From Chloroflexota bacterium (GTDB lineage: Bacteria; Chloroflexota; Dormibacteria; Dormibacterales; Dormibacteraceae), in NCBI GenBank assembly GCA_005880945.1, contig VBIU01000014.1, positions 1-64,000 of the forward strand: DNA of 64,000 bases, read 5' to 3'. This document shows positions 13,157 through 22,815 of this stretch, in pieces. The notes beneath the pieces were generated by a model, which saw only the letters and a program-made list of their open reading frames with translations, did no database searches and was not told the DNA's origin. A program made the position numbers and the translations under genes. How positions within the stretch are numbered: the first letter of the stretch is position 1; each line of letters starts with the position of its first letter.

Positions 13157-15316
13157 CTACCCCGCTTGCGGGAACCAGAGCGGCAGCGTCGAGATCGCCT
13201 CGTCGCTGTCGACATCTGGGCGCGAGCCGGAGCTCAGCACGTACTGCCAGGCCGCCAGATTGCCCGCGCAGCCAGGCTCCTCGGGCGAGTATTCAGGCGC
13301 CCTCGCCCTGGTGAACCGGCCAAGCAGCGATGGCTCGAAGCTCCAAAGGTAGGAGTTGACAGCGGTCTCGGGCCGGTCTTTGACGGCCCGGCACCAGGCC
13401 GATCCGAACTCGCTGCCCCGAGTCCCGTTGCCGTAGTAGAGCGGGGCGTAGTTCGCGAGGAGGATGCCGTCGTACCAGCCTTCGATGAAGCCGGCATCGA
13501 CGTTCGCCGCGCCCGGGCAGTAGTCGCCGGGTGGCTCGATGTCGATCGCCAGCGCCGTGCCCGCGGGAATGCCGAGGTTCGCCGCTGCTCCGCTCGCCTC
13601 CGTCGCGTATCGCATCCCGGTGCTGTAGCCGCGCACCGCTGAGCAGTCGTAATCGTTGTAGATGGGCAGGATTCCCATGCGCTTGTTCGAGGCCGCCGCA
13701 ATCTCGGCCGAGCTGATTCCTGGACAGTTGTAAGTCCTGGTGAGGTAGCGTCCCCAGAAATCGGGGGTGCCGTAGTCGCGCACCACCTGCGGGTACAGGC
13801 CGCGGCTTGCGTTCGCGTTGCTCGTAAACGGCTTGCAGGAGTCCACTCCCCAGAGCAGCCGCGTCGGCTGCACGGGGTTGGACCGCGCCTGGATGTTGAC
13901 CAGGGAGGCGTGCGACTGGGCGGTGCGCACGAGCTGGGCGAGCGTCGACGACTGTTCGTTCACCACCGGCCGCGCGGCGCCCACGACCGCCGTGTACCAC
14001 GGGGTGGAGCCGGTCGTGATGGGGACCCGGGCGCTGCAGGTGGTCCCGGTCTTGCAGGCCTGGCTGACCAGGTCCCCCTTTTGGTCGTAGATGCCGATGC
14101 TCCACGGCGTGTTCGTCATGTCGATATTCGTCCTGGCCCGCATGAAGATGGTGCTGCCTCGCTGCGGATGGGTCGTGTTCGCGTCGAGGGTGACGCCGAG
14201 CCAGGTTGCCGTGACCGCCGGCGACGTCGCCTGGATCTCGGGCGGCGGCAGTGTCTCGGATGTGGCGGCGAGGTAGGCGACGATCGATCGCGAGCCGGCC
14301 TGTGACTTGGTGAGGTTCGTGCTGCACGTGGTGCCCTGGGTGCAGAAGGTGAGGCGCGTGCCAGAGGCTTTGTCGAACAGCCCAAGCTGGTATCCACTCG
14401 ATCCGACGTCGGCCGTTGCGGTGGCTGTGAAGGTAACCGCCTTGCCCGGACTGACGATTGCGGCTGAGGATGCGACGAGACCGATGCCGAACCAGGAGAT
14501 GCTGACCGGGTTCGACATGACAACGATTCCTGCCGGCTGGCCGGCGCTCGGCGGAGTGATGTAAGCGGCAAAGTCGTGAACACCGGCCTTGGCGGTGTAG
14601 GCGACAAGGCACTGGCTGCCCTCCATGCACGCGCCGGCAAGGGTGGTGGTGGTCTGGTCGAAGATCTCGATTGCCGAGCGGGTGCCGGTCACTGTCGCGT
14701 TTGCTGTGGCCGTGAGAACGACGGTCTGGCCGGGTTTGGGCGAGCTCGCGTTCGAGGTCAGGCGCACCCGCGGCTGGTCGGCGGGCGAAAGCGTCCAGAT
14801 CGGGACGCTGGGCGTGACCGGCGCCGGCAAGAACGTGCTGCCGACGACGCCGGCGGGCTCGGCAGGCTGAGATGCGGGAAGGACTGTTTCATTGCACGAA
14901 GCCGGGGCATGCGGGCCAGGCTTGTCGGGTCGGACGGGACATGCGCGCGTCCCGGCCGGGAGTGACGACATCCCCGGCTCGGTTGGGACCACGGAGTCTT
15001 GCCCGCTGCAGCTGACGCTGGGACCTGAAGCGGGGCAGAGCAGGCTGCCGGCGGGCAGGTCCAATTGCAGCTCGTCGTCGGCCGCCATTACGGCCGGCGT
15101 CTGATCGCAACCTTGAACCGGCAAGGAGCCGGGATCGCTCGCCTGGCTGCAGGTCAGGGCGTTCGACCGATCCAGATTGAGCGATCCCGGTGGGCCGGCG
15201 GGCGTCGCCGACGCAAACGCCGCCTGGCCGAGCTGGCTTGAAGCCGCCAGCACGGCGAGGACGACGTGCGCCTTCAGGCGCGAACGCAAAGCACGAAGGA
15301 ATCGAGGTGGGTGCAA
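13157..15316 (-). CDS. Secreted protein with C-terminal DUF1906/Rv2525c-like glycoside hydrolase-like domain
   Basis: C-terminal WGVDSCKPF..YPQVVRDYGTPDFWGRYL..NKRMGILPIYNDYD..GIPAGTALAIDIEPPGDYCPGAANVDAGFIEGWYDGI; N-terminal secretion-like segment and beta-rich repeats. Confidence 0.78.
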   Translation of the reverse strand: MHPPRFLRALRSRLKAHVVLAVLAASSQLGQAAFASATPAGPPGSLNLDRSNALTCSQASDPGSLPVQGCDQTPAVMAADDELQLDLPAGSLLCPASGPSVSCSGQDSVVPTEPGMSSLPAGTRACPVRPDKPGPHAPASCNETVLPASQPAEPAGVVGSTFLPAPVTPSVPIWTLSPADQPRVRLTSNASSPKPGQTVVLTATANATVTGTRSAIEIFDQTTTTLAGACMEGSQCLVAYTAKAGVHDFAAYITPPSAGQPAGIVVMSNPVSISWFGIGLVASSAAIVSPGKAVTFTATATADVGSSGYQLGLFDKASGTRLTFCTQGTTCSTNLTKSQAGSRSIVAYLAATSETLPPPEIQATSPAVTATWLGVTLDANTTHPQRGSTIFMRARTNIDMTNTPWSIGIYDQKGDLVSQACKTGTTCSARVPITTGSTPWYTAVVGAARPVVNEQSSTLAQLVRTAQSHASLVNIQARSNPVQPTRLLWGVDSCKPFTSNANASRGLYPQVVRDYGTPDFWGRYLTRTYNCPGISSAEIAAASNKRMGILPIYNDYDCSAVRGYSTGMRYATEASGAAANLGIPAGTALAIDIEPPGDYCPGAANVDAGFIEGWYDGILLANYAPLYYGNGTRGSEFGSAWCRAVKDRPETAVNSYLWSFEPSLLGRFTRARAPEYSPEEPGCAGNLAAWQYVLSSGSRPDVDSDEAISTLPLWFPQAG

Positions 15317-15516
15317 ACAACTTCCTCTCGGGCGCAGCCCCGCCGGGGCAGCGTGAATTGACCGAGTGGAAGTTAGCGGGAGACCGCCGGTGTACCTCCC
15401 GCCCTGCGGTTAATAAGCCTCAACTATTGTCAAATGGGCTGAATTCGGGGCAGTTGGGCCCCATTTCGACCCCGATTCGCAGGTAACCTGAGCGATTCGC
15501 TCAGGGCGGTAGGGCT

Positions 15517-16809
15517 CTAGCCGGTGGCGCCAAGCCTGTGACGGCGGTTTTCGTACCAACGGCGAATGAACTCCGCCGTGAAGGTCGCCTCCTGCCCAGG
15601 GCGCATCGAACGCAGCAGCTCTTCGGAGAACTCACCGCTGATCACGCGCATTGCATCATCGCTCACCGGCGCGTCGGTGACCGCCGGCCGTGCCCTCGCC
15701 AGGGCGTCGCTGAACATGGCCCTCGCAAGTTGGCCCGCGCCGGTTCTCTCGTCCTGGCGGCTGCTCGCTGCCTCGCGCTCCCCGCCTGCCGGCTCGCCAC
15801 CGTCCCCAGCCTCGAGCTGTCGAGGCTGGCGCCCTCTCTGGCTCACGGTCCCCATCCAGCCGCCGAACGACAGATGGTGGATCGTGTAGATCACCTCTCT
15901 GGCGGTGGGAATGCTCTCGCCGCGGCCTGACTGGTCGGCCATGAAGGTAAGCGCCCAATGCTCGAACTCAGTCCAGGATGAAGGGCCGGTCGACCGTGGG
16001 ACCTCCTCGGCGATCCCCAGGCGCTTCAGGTCGGGCTCGATTCTCTGCAGCGTCTTTTGCGCCGCAGCCACTCGAGCCGTCGGGGCTGTGGTCGGGGCAT
16101 GCGCGTACTCCGCGATAGCTTCCGCGACCTTGAAGATCGGCCACCAGTCCGGATAGGCGGCCGGCAGCCACTGCAGAGCGCTCGCGAGCTCGGCGGGGTG
16201 GGCGAGGCGGTAGACCAGCCGGTTGGCGGTCGGCTGGACGTACAGGATGCCCGCCATCGTCAGCGTGTCCAGGGTTTGCGCGACGCTGCCCTTGCCGTAC
16301 GCCGCGGCTTCCGCAAGGGCGGATGCCGCATGGCCGCGATCTGGCTCGGCGAGCATCAGCTTCAAGATCTCGGCCCGCGCAGACACGCCGACGAACGCCC
16401 TGAGGCGAAGCTGGATCAGAGATGGACGCCGCAAGTCCGGGGCCCCAATGTGCTCGGAGGTCCACAGGGCAAGTGGTTCGCCCCGGCCGGGCCAGGACAC
16501 TTTGGCGTGGGCTCTCACTGTCGCGGCATATCGCCCAAAAGCCTCGCCCATCACCGGGCTGGCCGACTCGGAGAGATTGCGAAGCCTGAACGCCGACGCG
16601 AAGCGGGCGTTGGCGATGCACCAGTCGATCGAGTTGGCGCGGAGGCGGCTGTCGGCATTGCCTATGTAGGCGGTGAAGATGATCAGCGGCTCCAGGTCCA
16701 GGGCCTGCCAGTCGTGCCGTCGCCGCATGCCGTCGACCCCGAGCTCGGCCCACAGGCTCCACGCCAGGTCGAGGGCGAGTCCGTCGATCTCATGGTTGAG
16801 GCGAGTCAT
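15517..16809 (-). CDS. Hypothetical protein with possible central winged-helix segment
   Basis: Long ORF with consistent coding composition; HTH-like RAEILKLMLAEPDRGHAASALAEAAAYGKGSVAQTLDTLTMAGILYVQPTANRLVYRL. Internal ATG at 16809 is a likely start. Confidence 0.6.
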   Translation of the reverse strand: MTRLNHEIDGLALDLAWSLWAELGVDGMRRRHDWQALDLEPLIIFTAYIGNADSRLRANSIDWCIANARFASAFRLRNLSESASPVMGEAFGRYAATVRAHAKVSWPGRGEPLALWTSEHIGAPDLRRPSLIQLRLRAFVGVSARAEILKLMLAEPDRGHAASALAEAAAYGKGSVAQTLDTLTMAGILYVQPTANRLVYRLAHPAELASALQWLPAAYPDWWPIFKVAEAIAEYAHAPTTAPTARVAAAQKTLQRIEPDLKRLGIAEEVPRSTGPSSWTEFEHWALTFMADQSGRGESIPTAREVIYTIHHLSFGGWMGTVSQRGRQPRQLEAGDGGEPAGGEREAASSRQDERTGAGQLARAMFSDALARARPAVTDAPVSDDAMRVISGEFSEELLRSMRPGQEATFTAEFIRRWYENRRHRLGATG

Positions 16810-16885
16810 AACGCCTCTCCAAACTCTGTGTTGATTCGCATTTCCATCTGATCTCGATTTCCGGCAGAGGTCCTGTGAACGCAAA

Positions 16886-16914
16886 GAAGCAGCCCGGGGC
16901 AGGTGGGCTGCTTC
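16886..16914. terminator. Intrinsic terminator-like hairpin
   Basis: GAAGCAGCCC/GGGCTGCTTC 10-bp stem, 9-nt loop, downstream of 16971-17189 minus gene. Confidence 0.55.
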
Positions 16915-16970
16915 CTAATTTCTAGAACGCGGGAATGGGCCGCGCTACCGGCGGGAGTCGAGGCGATCGA

Positions 16971-17189
16971 CTACGGCGCACCCGCGCCCAGGACGTTGCC
17001 GTACGTCACGCCCAGGGCGAACAGGCCGAGCAGCGACATCAGCACGAGCGCGAACGTGCGCGCGCATGTATCGACCAGCCCGGTGTCATCAGCGGTGTCG
17101 GAGTCAACAGGGCTCCACCGGCGTCCCCAGATACCGGCCCTGATCCCGAGCCCGACAGTAAGCAACAGGATGATCAGTAGTACTGCCAT
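16971..17189 (-). CDS. Small membrane protein (two predicted TM segments)
   Basis: MAVLLIILLLTVGLGIRAGIWG...TCARTFALVLMSLLGLFALGVTYGNVLG. Confidence 0.5.
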   Translation of the reverse strand: MAVLLIILLLTVGLGIRAGIWGRRWSPVDSDTADDTGLVDTCARTFALVLMSLLGLFALGVTYGNVLGAGAP

Positions 17190-17284
17190 CAGTTCCCCAA
17201 GGTCGAGGGCTTGGACGCTGAGCGGGTCAGCGTCCTCGCCATTGAATACAACGCACTACCCGTTCAAAGTGAACATGCCGGCCT

Positions 17285-18262
17285 TTGAGCAAGGCTGGCA
17301 AGAGGCCGGGAGCCTGGCTCCAATACTTGGGACAGCGAGCGCGTTTTGAAGGCGTGGGAACACCGCTGGGGCTGCAATTCTCGATTGCTCTGTGCGCGGG
17401 AATGGTGGCCGCGACTTTCGCGCCACCCGTTCGCCGTGTCATACCCCGGTGGTTCGAGATCGGGCTCTGGGTGGCGCTCATATTCGTTTGCTGGCTGGGG
17501 ATCGCCAGCATCAGGGAGCCCCAGGCGCGCGAGCTGACGGATGCGGTCAACTGGGCGGCCGCCCAGATCTTCAACACCCTGCTGGGGCTGGCCGGAGCCG
17601 GGATGCTCGACATCCTGAGGGCCAATCGCTTCGCGATCGCCAATGCCCTGGTCGTGATCTTTGGATTGGATCTGCTCGCCCTTGCGCTGCTCTCGACCTA
17701 TAGGAAGGGGCGGGCCTGGCAGCCGCGGGTTCGTTTGCGCGACTGGATGGAGTTCCCGCCGGCCGCAGCGCCCGTGCCGGTCGCCATGCCGATCGGGCCG
17801 ACGGCCATCGACGAGATGAATGAGCGGTGGGCGGCAGCGACGGCGACCGCCGGCGCCGCCGCAGCCAACTGGTCTGTCCAGTTCTTGATCTGGGCTCGAG
17901 ACGTCGGACTTCCGCGAGCCGAGGAGAGGCTGGCGCTCGCCGCCGCGGTGGGACGGGTCGAAACCAAGGTCTGGCTGGAGTCGGTCCGAGAGACGGCCCG
18001 CGAGCTCGAGTCAGGCGCCCGCACCGCATTCTCGGCGTCTGGACCCGAGGTCAACAAGCTGGCGCTCAGGGTTGCGGCGATTCTCAACGGTGTGACGGAC
18101 GCTGAGCAGCGCATCACACCCGGAGTCGGGAACCTTGCCCAGGTGGTCGATATCCAGGCCCTTCGCATAGCCCAGTCGCTCGTTCGATTCGGCCGAGGCA
18201 CGTCAACCGACGAGAAGAAGGATGAGAATGGCCCTGAGAGCTCAGACCGACTGGCCTCGTAG
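17285..18262 (+). CDS. Hypothetical membrane protein
   Basis: Several N-terminal hydrophobic helices followed by a soluble Ala-rich region; immediately upstream of a PBP gene. Confidence 0.6.
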   Translation: MSKAGKRPGAWLQYLGQRARFEGVGTPLGLQFSIALCAGMVAATFAPPVRRVIPRWFEIGLWVALIFVCWLGIASIREPQARELTDAVNWAAAQIFNTLLGLAGAGMLDILRANRFAIANALVVIFGLDLLALALLSTYRKGRAWQPRVRLRDWMEFPPAAAPVPVAMPIGPTAIDEMNERWAAATATAGAAAANWSVQFLIWARDVGLPRAEERLALAAAVGRVETKVWLESVRETARELESGARTAFSASGPEVNKLALRVAAILNGVTDAEQRITPGVGNLAQVVDIQALRIAQSLVRFGRGTSTDEKKDENGPESSDRLAS

Positions 18263-18320
18263 GCGAAACGGGCTCCGACGCCGCTCGAGCGCCCCTCAGG
18301 TGCTCCGTCGGGGGCGTCTC

Positions 18321-20303
18321 ATGCGACCCGCGGGTTGGCTATTCCGCCTGGCTCTGCTTTGCGTGATCGCGGTCCCGAGCCTCATCTACACGTCGCCGGA
18401 CTTCGCGGTCTTCGCCGCGAAGCTGCCGGATCCGGCGACGGTGACGGCACCGATCCCAGAGGACACGATCCTCTACGCGGCGGATGGGAAGACGGTCCTG
18501 GCCGACCTCCACCCGCCCGGCTACCAGCACTACTACGAACCCCTGACGGCGATGGGCACCCTGCTTCCCGAGGCGGTGCTCAGCATCGAGGACCGCAACT
18601 TCTACAACGAGCCCGGGGTCGACCCTGGCGGGGTGGCCAGGGCCGCGATGATCGACTGGCGCGCGCAAGAGAAGGTGCAGGGCGCCTCCACGATCACCCA
18701 GCAGCTCGTGAAGCTCCGCCTGGTCGGAAACGAGCCGACTCTCGACCGCAAGTTTCGCGAGGCGCTGCTCGCGTTCGAGGTCGAGCGCCGCTATACGAAG
18801 GACGACATCCTCGAGCTCTATCTCAACAGCGCGTTCTTCGGCAACAGCGCTTGGGGCAGCGCTGCCGCCGCGCAGATCTACTTCCACAAGGCGACCAAGA
18901 ACCTAGACCTCGCGCAGGCTTCGATCCTCGCGGGCCTCATCCGCGGGCCGTCCGTCTACAACCCGCTTCTCGACTGGAAGTCGGCCAAGAACCGCCAGCG
19001 TGATGTCTTGCAGGCGATGGTGCGCGACCAGAAGATCACCGCTCTTCAGGCGGCGCAGGCGTTCGTCGAGGACCTCTCGCCGCCGGTGCACATGTTCATG
19101 CCGGTCAACCGGATCCTCGCGCCTGCGTTCGTGCGCTACGTCACCGGCATGCTGGTGGCGAAGTTCGGAGCCGACCTGACGTACGCAGGTGGGCTGAAGG
19201 TGACGACCACGCTCAACTGGAGCCTCCAGCAGCTGGCTCAGAAAACCGTCACGAACACCGTCAAGAGCGAGGCGTACCGCCGTGTCAGTCAGGGCGCGCT
19301 CGTTTCCATCGATCCGACGTCCGGCGCGATAGTGGCGATGGTTGGCTCAGCCAACCCGAAGTCCAACGGCGGACAGTACAACCTCGCCGTATGGCCGCCG
19401 CGGAACCCCGGCTCGTCGATGAAGATCTTCACCTACACGACGGCGATCGCGAGTTACAAGTTCTCGATGACGACACCGATTACAGACGGGCCGTTCAGCT
19501 ATCGCGATCCAACCTCTGGCGAGGTCTATTCGCCGCGCAATTACGACGGCCGCTATCACGGCACATTGCAGCTCCAGCAGGCGATGGCGAACTCCCTGAA
19601 CATTCCGGCGGTCAAGGTGGAGCTCACGGTCGGTGTGTCGGCCGTCGTCAACATGGCGCGAAAGATGGGCGCGCCGCCATGGCAGCTTCACTACGATGCG
19701 CACGGCAACCCGATCTACACGACCAACAACGCACTTAATACGTACGGCCCTTCACTTACGCTCGGCGGTTATGGTGAGACTCCTCTGCAGATGGCGACGG
19801 GAGCGTCCGTCCTGGCCGCCAAGGGCGTTCTTCACCCGCCCTTCGCCTTCAGTCATGTCGTCAGGGACGGAAAGGTCCTGTACGACCACGCGCCGGGTGC
19901 GGGCGCCAAGAAGATTCTCGACCCTCGGGTCGCATTCATCCTGGGCCAGATCATGTCGGACGACGCCAATCGCAAGATGATCTTCGGCATGGGCACGATC
20001 CTCACGCTGCAGGGCCACCGCGTGGCGGTGAAGACCGGAACCACCGACCAGTTCGCCGACGCATGGACGATCGGCTTCACGCCCCATCTGGTGACGGCGG
20101 TGTGGGTCGGTAACCCCGACTGGCGCCAGAAGATGACACAGGGATCCGACAGCTTCTACACCGCGGCGCCGGTATGGCACAACTTCATGACGGTGGCGCT
20201 CAAGTCGCTGAAGCTGCACAACGAGTGGTACTCCAGGCCGGCGGGGCTGATAAGCCGGGTCGTCGGGGGTAAGGTCGCGTACTACCTGCCCGGGACGCAT
20301 TAA
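18321..20303 (+). CDS. Class A penicillin-binding protein (GT51 + transpeptidase)
   Basis: SIEDRNFYNEPGVDPGGVARA, GASTITQQLVKLRL, transpeptidase GSSMKIFTY, KTGTTDQ; ATG at 18321 with upstream GGGGGCG. Track start at 18222 overlaps the preceding gene. Confidence 0.93.
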   Translation: MRPAGWLFRLALLCVIAVPSLIYTSPDFAVFAAKLPDPATVTAPIPEDTILYAADGKTVLADLHPPGYQHYYEPLTAMGTLLPEAVLSIEDRNFYNEPGVDPGGVARAAMIDWRAQEKVQGASTITQQLVKLRLVGNEPTLDRKFREALLAFEVERRYTKDDILELYLNSAFFGNSAWGSAAAAQIYFHKATKNLDLAQASILAGLIRGPSVYNPLLDWKSAKNRQRDVLQAMVRDQKITALQAAQAFVEDLSPPVHMFMPVNRILAPAFVRYVTGMLVAKFGADLTYAGGLKVTTTLNWSLQQLAQKTVTNTVKSEAYRRVSQGALVSIDPTSGAIVAMVGSANPKSNGGQYNLAVWPPRNPGSSMKIFTYTTAIASYKFSMTTPITDGPFSYRDPTSGEVYSPRNYDGRYHGTLQLQQAMANSLNIPAVKVELTVGVSAVVNMARKMGAPPWQLHYDAHGNPIYTTNNALNTYGPSLTLGGYGETPLQMATGASVLAAKGVLHPPFAFSHVVRDGKVLYDHAPGAGAKKILDPRVAFILGQIMSDDANRKMIFGMGTILTLQGHRVAVKTGTTDQFADAWTIGFTPHLVTAVWVGNPDWRQKMTQGSDSFYTAAPVWHNFMTVALKSLKLHNEWYSRPAGLISRVVGGKVAYYLPGTH

Positions 20304-20320
20304 AGAGTGGGGGCGAAATC

Positions 20321-20524
20321 GTGACTCACGCGAGGTTCGACAAGTCCGGCAAGCGTCTACCGGATACCGGTCACGGCTGCGGATGTCAGCTGTGCGCAAG
20401 CTCGAACGCGCCACGCTACGAACGCCGTCGAGAGATGCGCATGGACGGCCCGTGGGGGCCGCTGAGACGCAGGCTCGCACAGATCGTGCGCACCCTACGT
20501 AGCGACCGCCCGCAAACCGCATAG
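20321..20524 (+). CDS. Possible small Cys-containing protein
   Basis: 67-aa ORF from GTG just after the PBP gene, with GHGCGCQLC motif. Confidence 0.3.
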   Translation: MTHARFDKSGKRLPDTGHGCGCQLCASSNAPRYERRREMRMDGPWGPLRRRLAQIVRTLRSDRPQTA

Positions 20525-20646
20525 CAGCCCGTCGCGGCCTCGCTGTGAGGCCTCGAAAAGTTGCAGTTTCCCTGAGCTCGTGTGCAATTCGAGAATTCGA
20601 CTGCAATTCAAGTAGGCGCAAGCGGCGGGAACGTTGAACTATTGGG

Positions 20647-22149
20647 ATGAATCCAGGCGGCAACGGGTCTAGTGCCGATTACCCAGGGGATGTGCTGAAC
20701 GCCCTTGCTATCGGTCTGGCGGCCGACACGTCGGAGAGCGGGAGAAAGGCTCTCGATGTCGTGCGCGTCAGGTCGCCGGAGCTGATGCGCCTCAGCGAAC
20801 AAACGGGCGAGGATCTCCTTGCGACCTCGGTTCGCCTCATCGACGTGCTGCTGCTTTCGCTGCGGTCAGACATCGAGCTGCCCTGGTCGCTTTTCGAGCA
20901 GCGGGCTCGAGACGAGGGGCGCCTTCGAGCCGCGCAGGGAGTGCCGCTCGAGGCGCTCATCGATGTGGTGTCGATCTACCGCCGGGCGGCCCTCGAGCTC
21001 GTCACCGCGCCGCTCGTGGACAGCCGGCGGCGCGATGAGATCATGTCGCTCGCGCAGCGGCGGATCGAAGACGTGGTGGAGCGCCTCACCTCGCGCATCG
21101 CGCAGGGCTACCTCGACCACATGGACGCCGAGCATCGGGCCAGGGAGGGCGAGCTGTTCGGGCTCGCGGCGATCGTTACCGCGATGGCCCGTTCTCTCGA
21201 CCTGGCCGAAAGCGCCGAGGTCGCGTTGATCGAATCACTCACCGCGCTTCGTCTCAACGCGGGCGCCGTCTGGCTGCGTGAGCGTGCCTCGTACAAGCTG
21301 GTCCACACTGTGGGGCTCGAGGCCGACCAGATCGACGAGTTTCGCGACGAGGCTGGTCCGCGTGCCAAGTCGAGCGTGTCCGCGAATGGACGATCCGAGT
21401 CGCGCGTGGACGGAATCATCGGGTCCGACTGGACCGCTCTTCGCGCACAGCTTCGCGTCAAGGGACGCAGCGTCGGCGTCATGAGCGTGGGCACACAGCT
21501 GCAGCGTGTGTTCGGACCTACGGATTTCTTGTTCATGGCCGCGGTGGCCGACCAGGTGGCGATCGTCCTCGATCGCGCTCGTCAGTTCTCCAGCGAATCG
21601 CGCACCGATCATCTGACGGGTCTAGCGAACCGTCGCGAGTTCGAGCGGGTGATGGAGCGCGAGGTCGCGCTCGCCGAGCGTCACGATCGCCGGCTGACCA
21701 TGATGATGATCGACCTCGACAACCTGAAACGCATCAACGACCGCCAGGGTCATGGCGGCGGCGACGCCGCGCTCCGGGTGGTCGCACAACAGCTGCAACG
21801 AGTCGTTCGGGCATCCGACCTGTGCGCTCGAATCGGGGGAGACGAGTTCGCCGTGGCGATGCCCGAGACCGACATCGAACGCGGCCGCGAGGTGGCGACT
21901 CGCCTCCGGTCGGCGATTCGCGAGACAGGCCTGGGTGTCAAGTCCGTCGAGGCTGTCGAGGTCAGCATCGGGCTTTCGTCCTGGCGCCGGGGACAGGACT
22001 GGCAGACTGTCTATCAGAGCGCCGACTCAGACCTTTACGAAGACAAGAGGCGCCGGAAGATCGCCAGGCGTCAAACCACAACCGAGGGGACGAAATTCCG
22101 GCTGTTGCCGCCGAGAGGGGTGGTCAGGCGTCGCGTCGCGGGCTCCTGA
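20647..22149 (+). CDS. GAF-like/GGDEF diguanylate cyclase
   Basis: DHLTGLANRREFERVMERE, DLDNLKRINDRQGHGGGDAALRVVA, ARIGGDEFAVAMPETD. Confidence 0.9.
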   Translation: MNPGGNGSSADYPGDVLNALAIGLAADTSESGRKALDVVRVRSPELMRLSEQTGEDLLATSVRLIDVLLLSLRSDIELPWSLFEQRARDEGRLRAAQGVPLEALIDVVSIYRRAALELVTAPLVDSRRRDEIMSLAQRRIEDVVERLTSRIAQGYLDHMDAEHRAREGELFGLAAIVTAMARSLDLAESAEVALIESLTALRLNAGAVWLRERASYKLVHTVGLEADQIDEFRDEAGPRAKSSVSANGRSESRVDGIIGSDWTALRAQLRVKGRSVGVMSVGTQLQRVFGPTDFLFMAAVADQVAIVLDRARQFSSESRTDHLTGLANRREFERVMEREVALAERHDRRLTMMMIDLDNLKRINDRQGHGGGDAALRVVAQQLQRVVRASDLCARIGGDEFAVAMPETDIERGREVATRLRSAIRETGLGVKSVEAVEVSIGLSSWRRGQDWQTVYQSADSDLYEDKRRRKIARRQTTTEGTKFRLLPPRGVVRRRVAGS

Positions 22150-22158
22150 CGGTCCGGT

Positions 22159-22815
22159 CTACTCGACCAGGGCGAGCTCTCGAGCCTTGACGATGGCCTG
22201 CAGCTTGGAGTGGACGCCCAGCTTCGAACCAAGGCTGCGGATGTGCGTCCGCACCGTGGTGTAGCTGATCCCCAGCTTGCTTGCGATCTCGCGGCTGGAG
22301 ACGCCCTCGGCCATCAATCGCAGGACCTCCTTCTCGCGCGGCGTAAGGCTCTCGAGCTGGGCGTCCATCGACCGACGCTTGTTGAGCAGGGTCGCGATGG
22401 TGCGAGGAGTTATCAGCGTTCCTCCACCGGCGACGACGCGGATTGCGTCGACGACCTCCGATGCCGCCCTGGATTTGTGGATGAAGGCGCTCGCCCCCGA
22501 CTCGAGCGCGGCGAAGCGAGCCGCATCGCTGTCCTCGCGTGTCAGGAAGATGAGCTTGGTCTCGGGCCGGATCTGGCGGATGCCCGTGCCGGCGTCTGCT
22601 CCTGTCCCGTCGGTCAGGCGAAAGTCGAGTATCACCACGTCTGGGTTCAGCTCGGCCGCAAGCGCTATCGACTCGCCCACCGAGCCTACGTTGCCGACCA
22701 CCGTCATGTCCGCTTGATCGTTCAGCAGGGCGCCCAGGCCCTCGGCGACCACCTGGTGGTCTTCGACGATCAAAACGCGGATCGGGTCTGCGCTCAAGGC
22801 AGCGTTGGGATCCAA
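22159..22815 (-). CDS. NarL/LuxR-type response regulator
   Basis: Receiver (RVLIVEDHQVVAEGL, DVVILDFRLTDG, LIFLTREDS) and HTH (LTPREKEVLRLMAEGVSSREIASKLGISYTTVRTHIRSLGSKLGVHSK). Confidence 0.93.
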   Translation of the reverse strand: MDPNAALSADPIRVLIVEDHQVVAEGLGALLNDQADMTVVGNVGSVGESIALAAELNPDVVILDFRLTDGTGADAGTGIRQIRPETKLIFLTREDSDAARFAALESGASAFIHKSRAASEVVDAIRVVAGGGTLITPRTIATLLNKRRSMDAQLESLTPREKEVLRLMAEGVSSREIASKLGISYTTVRTHIRSLGSKLGVHSKLQAIVKARELALVE

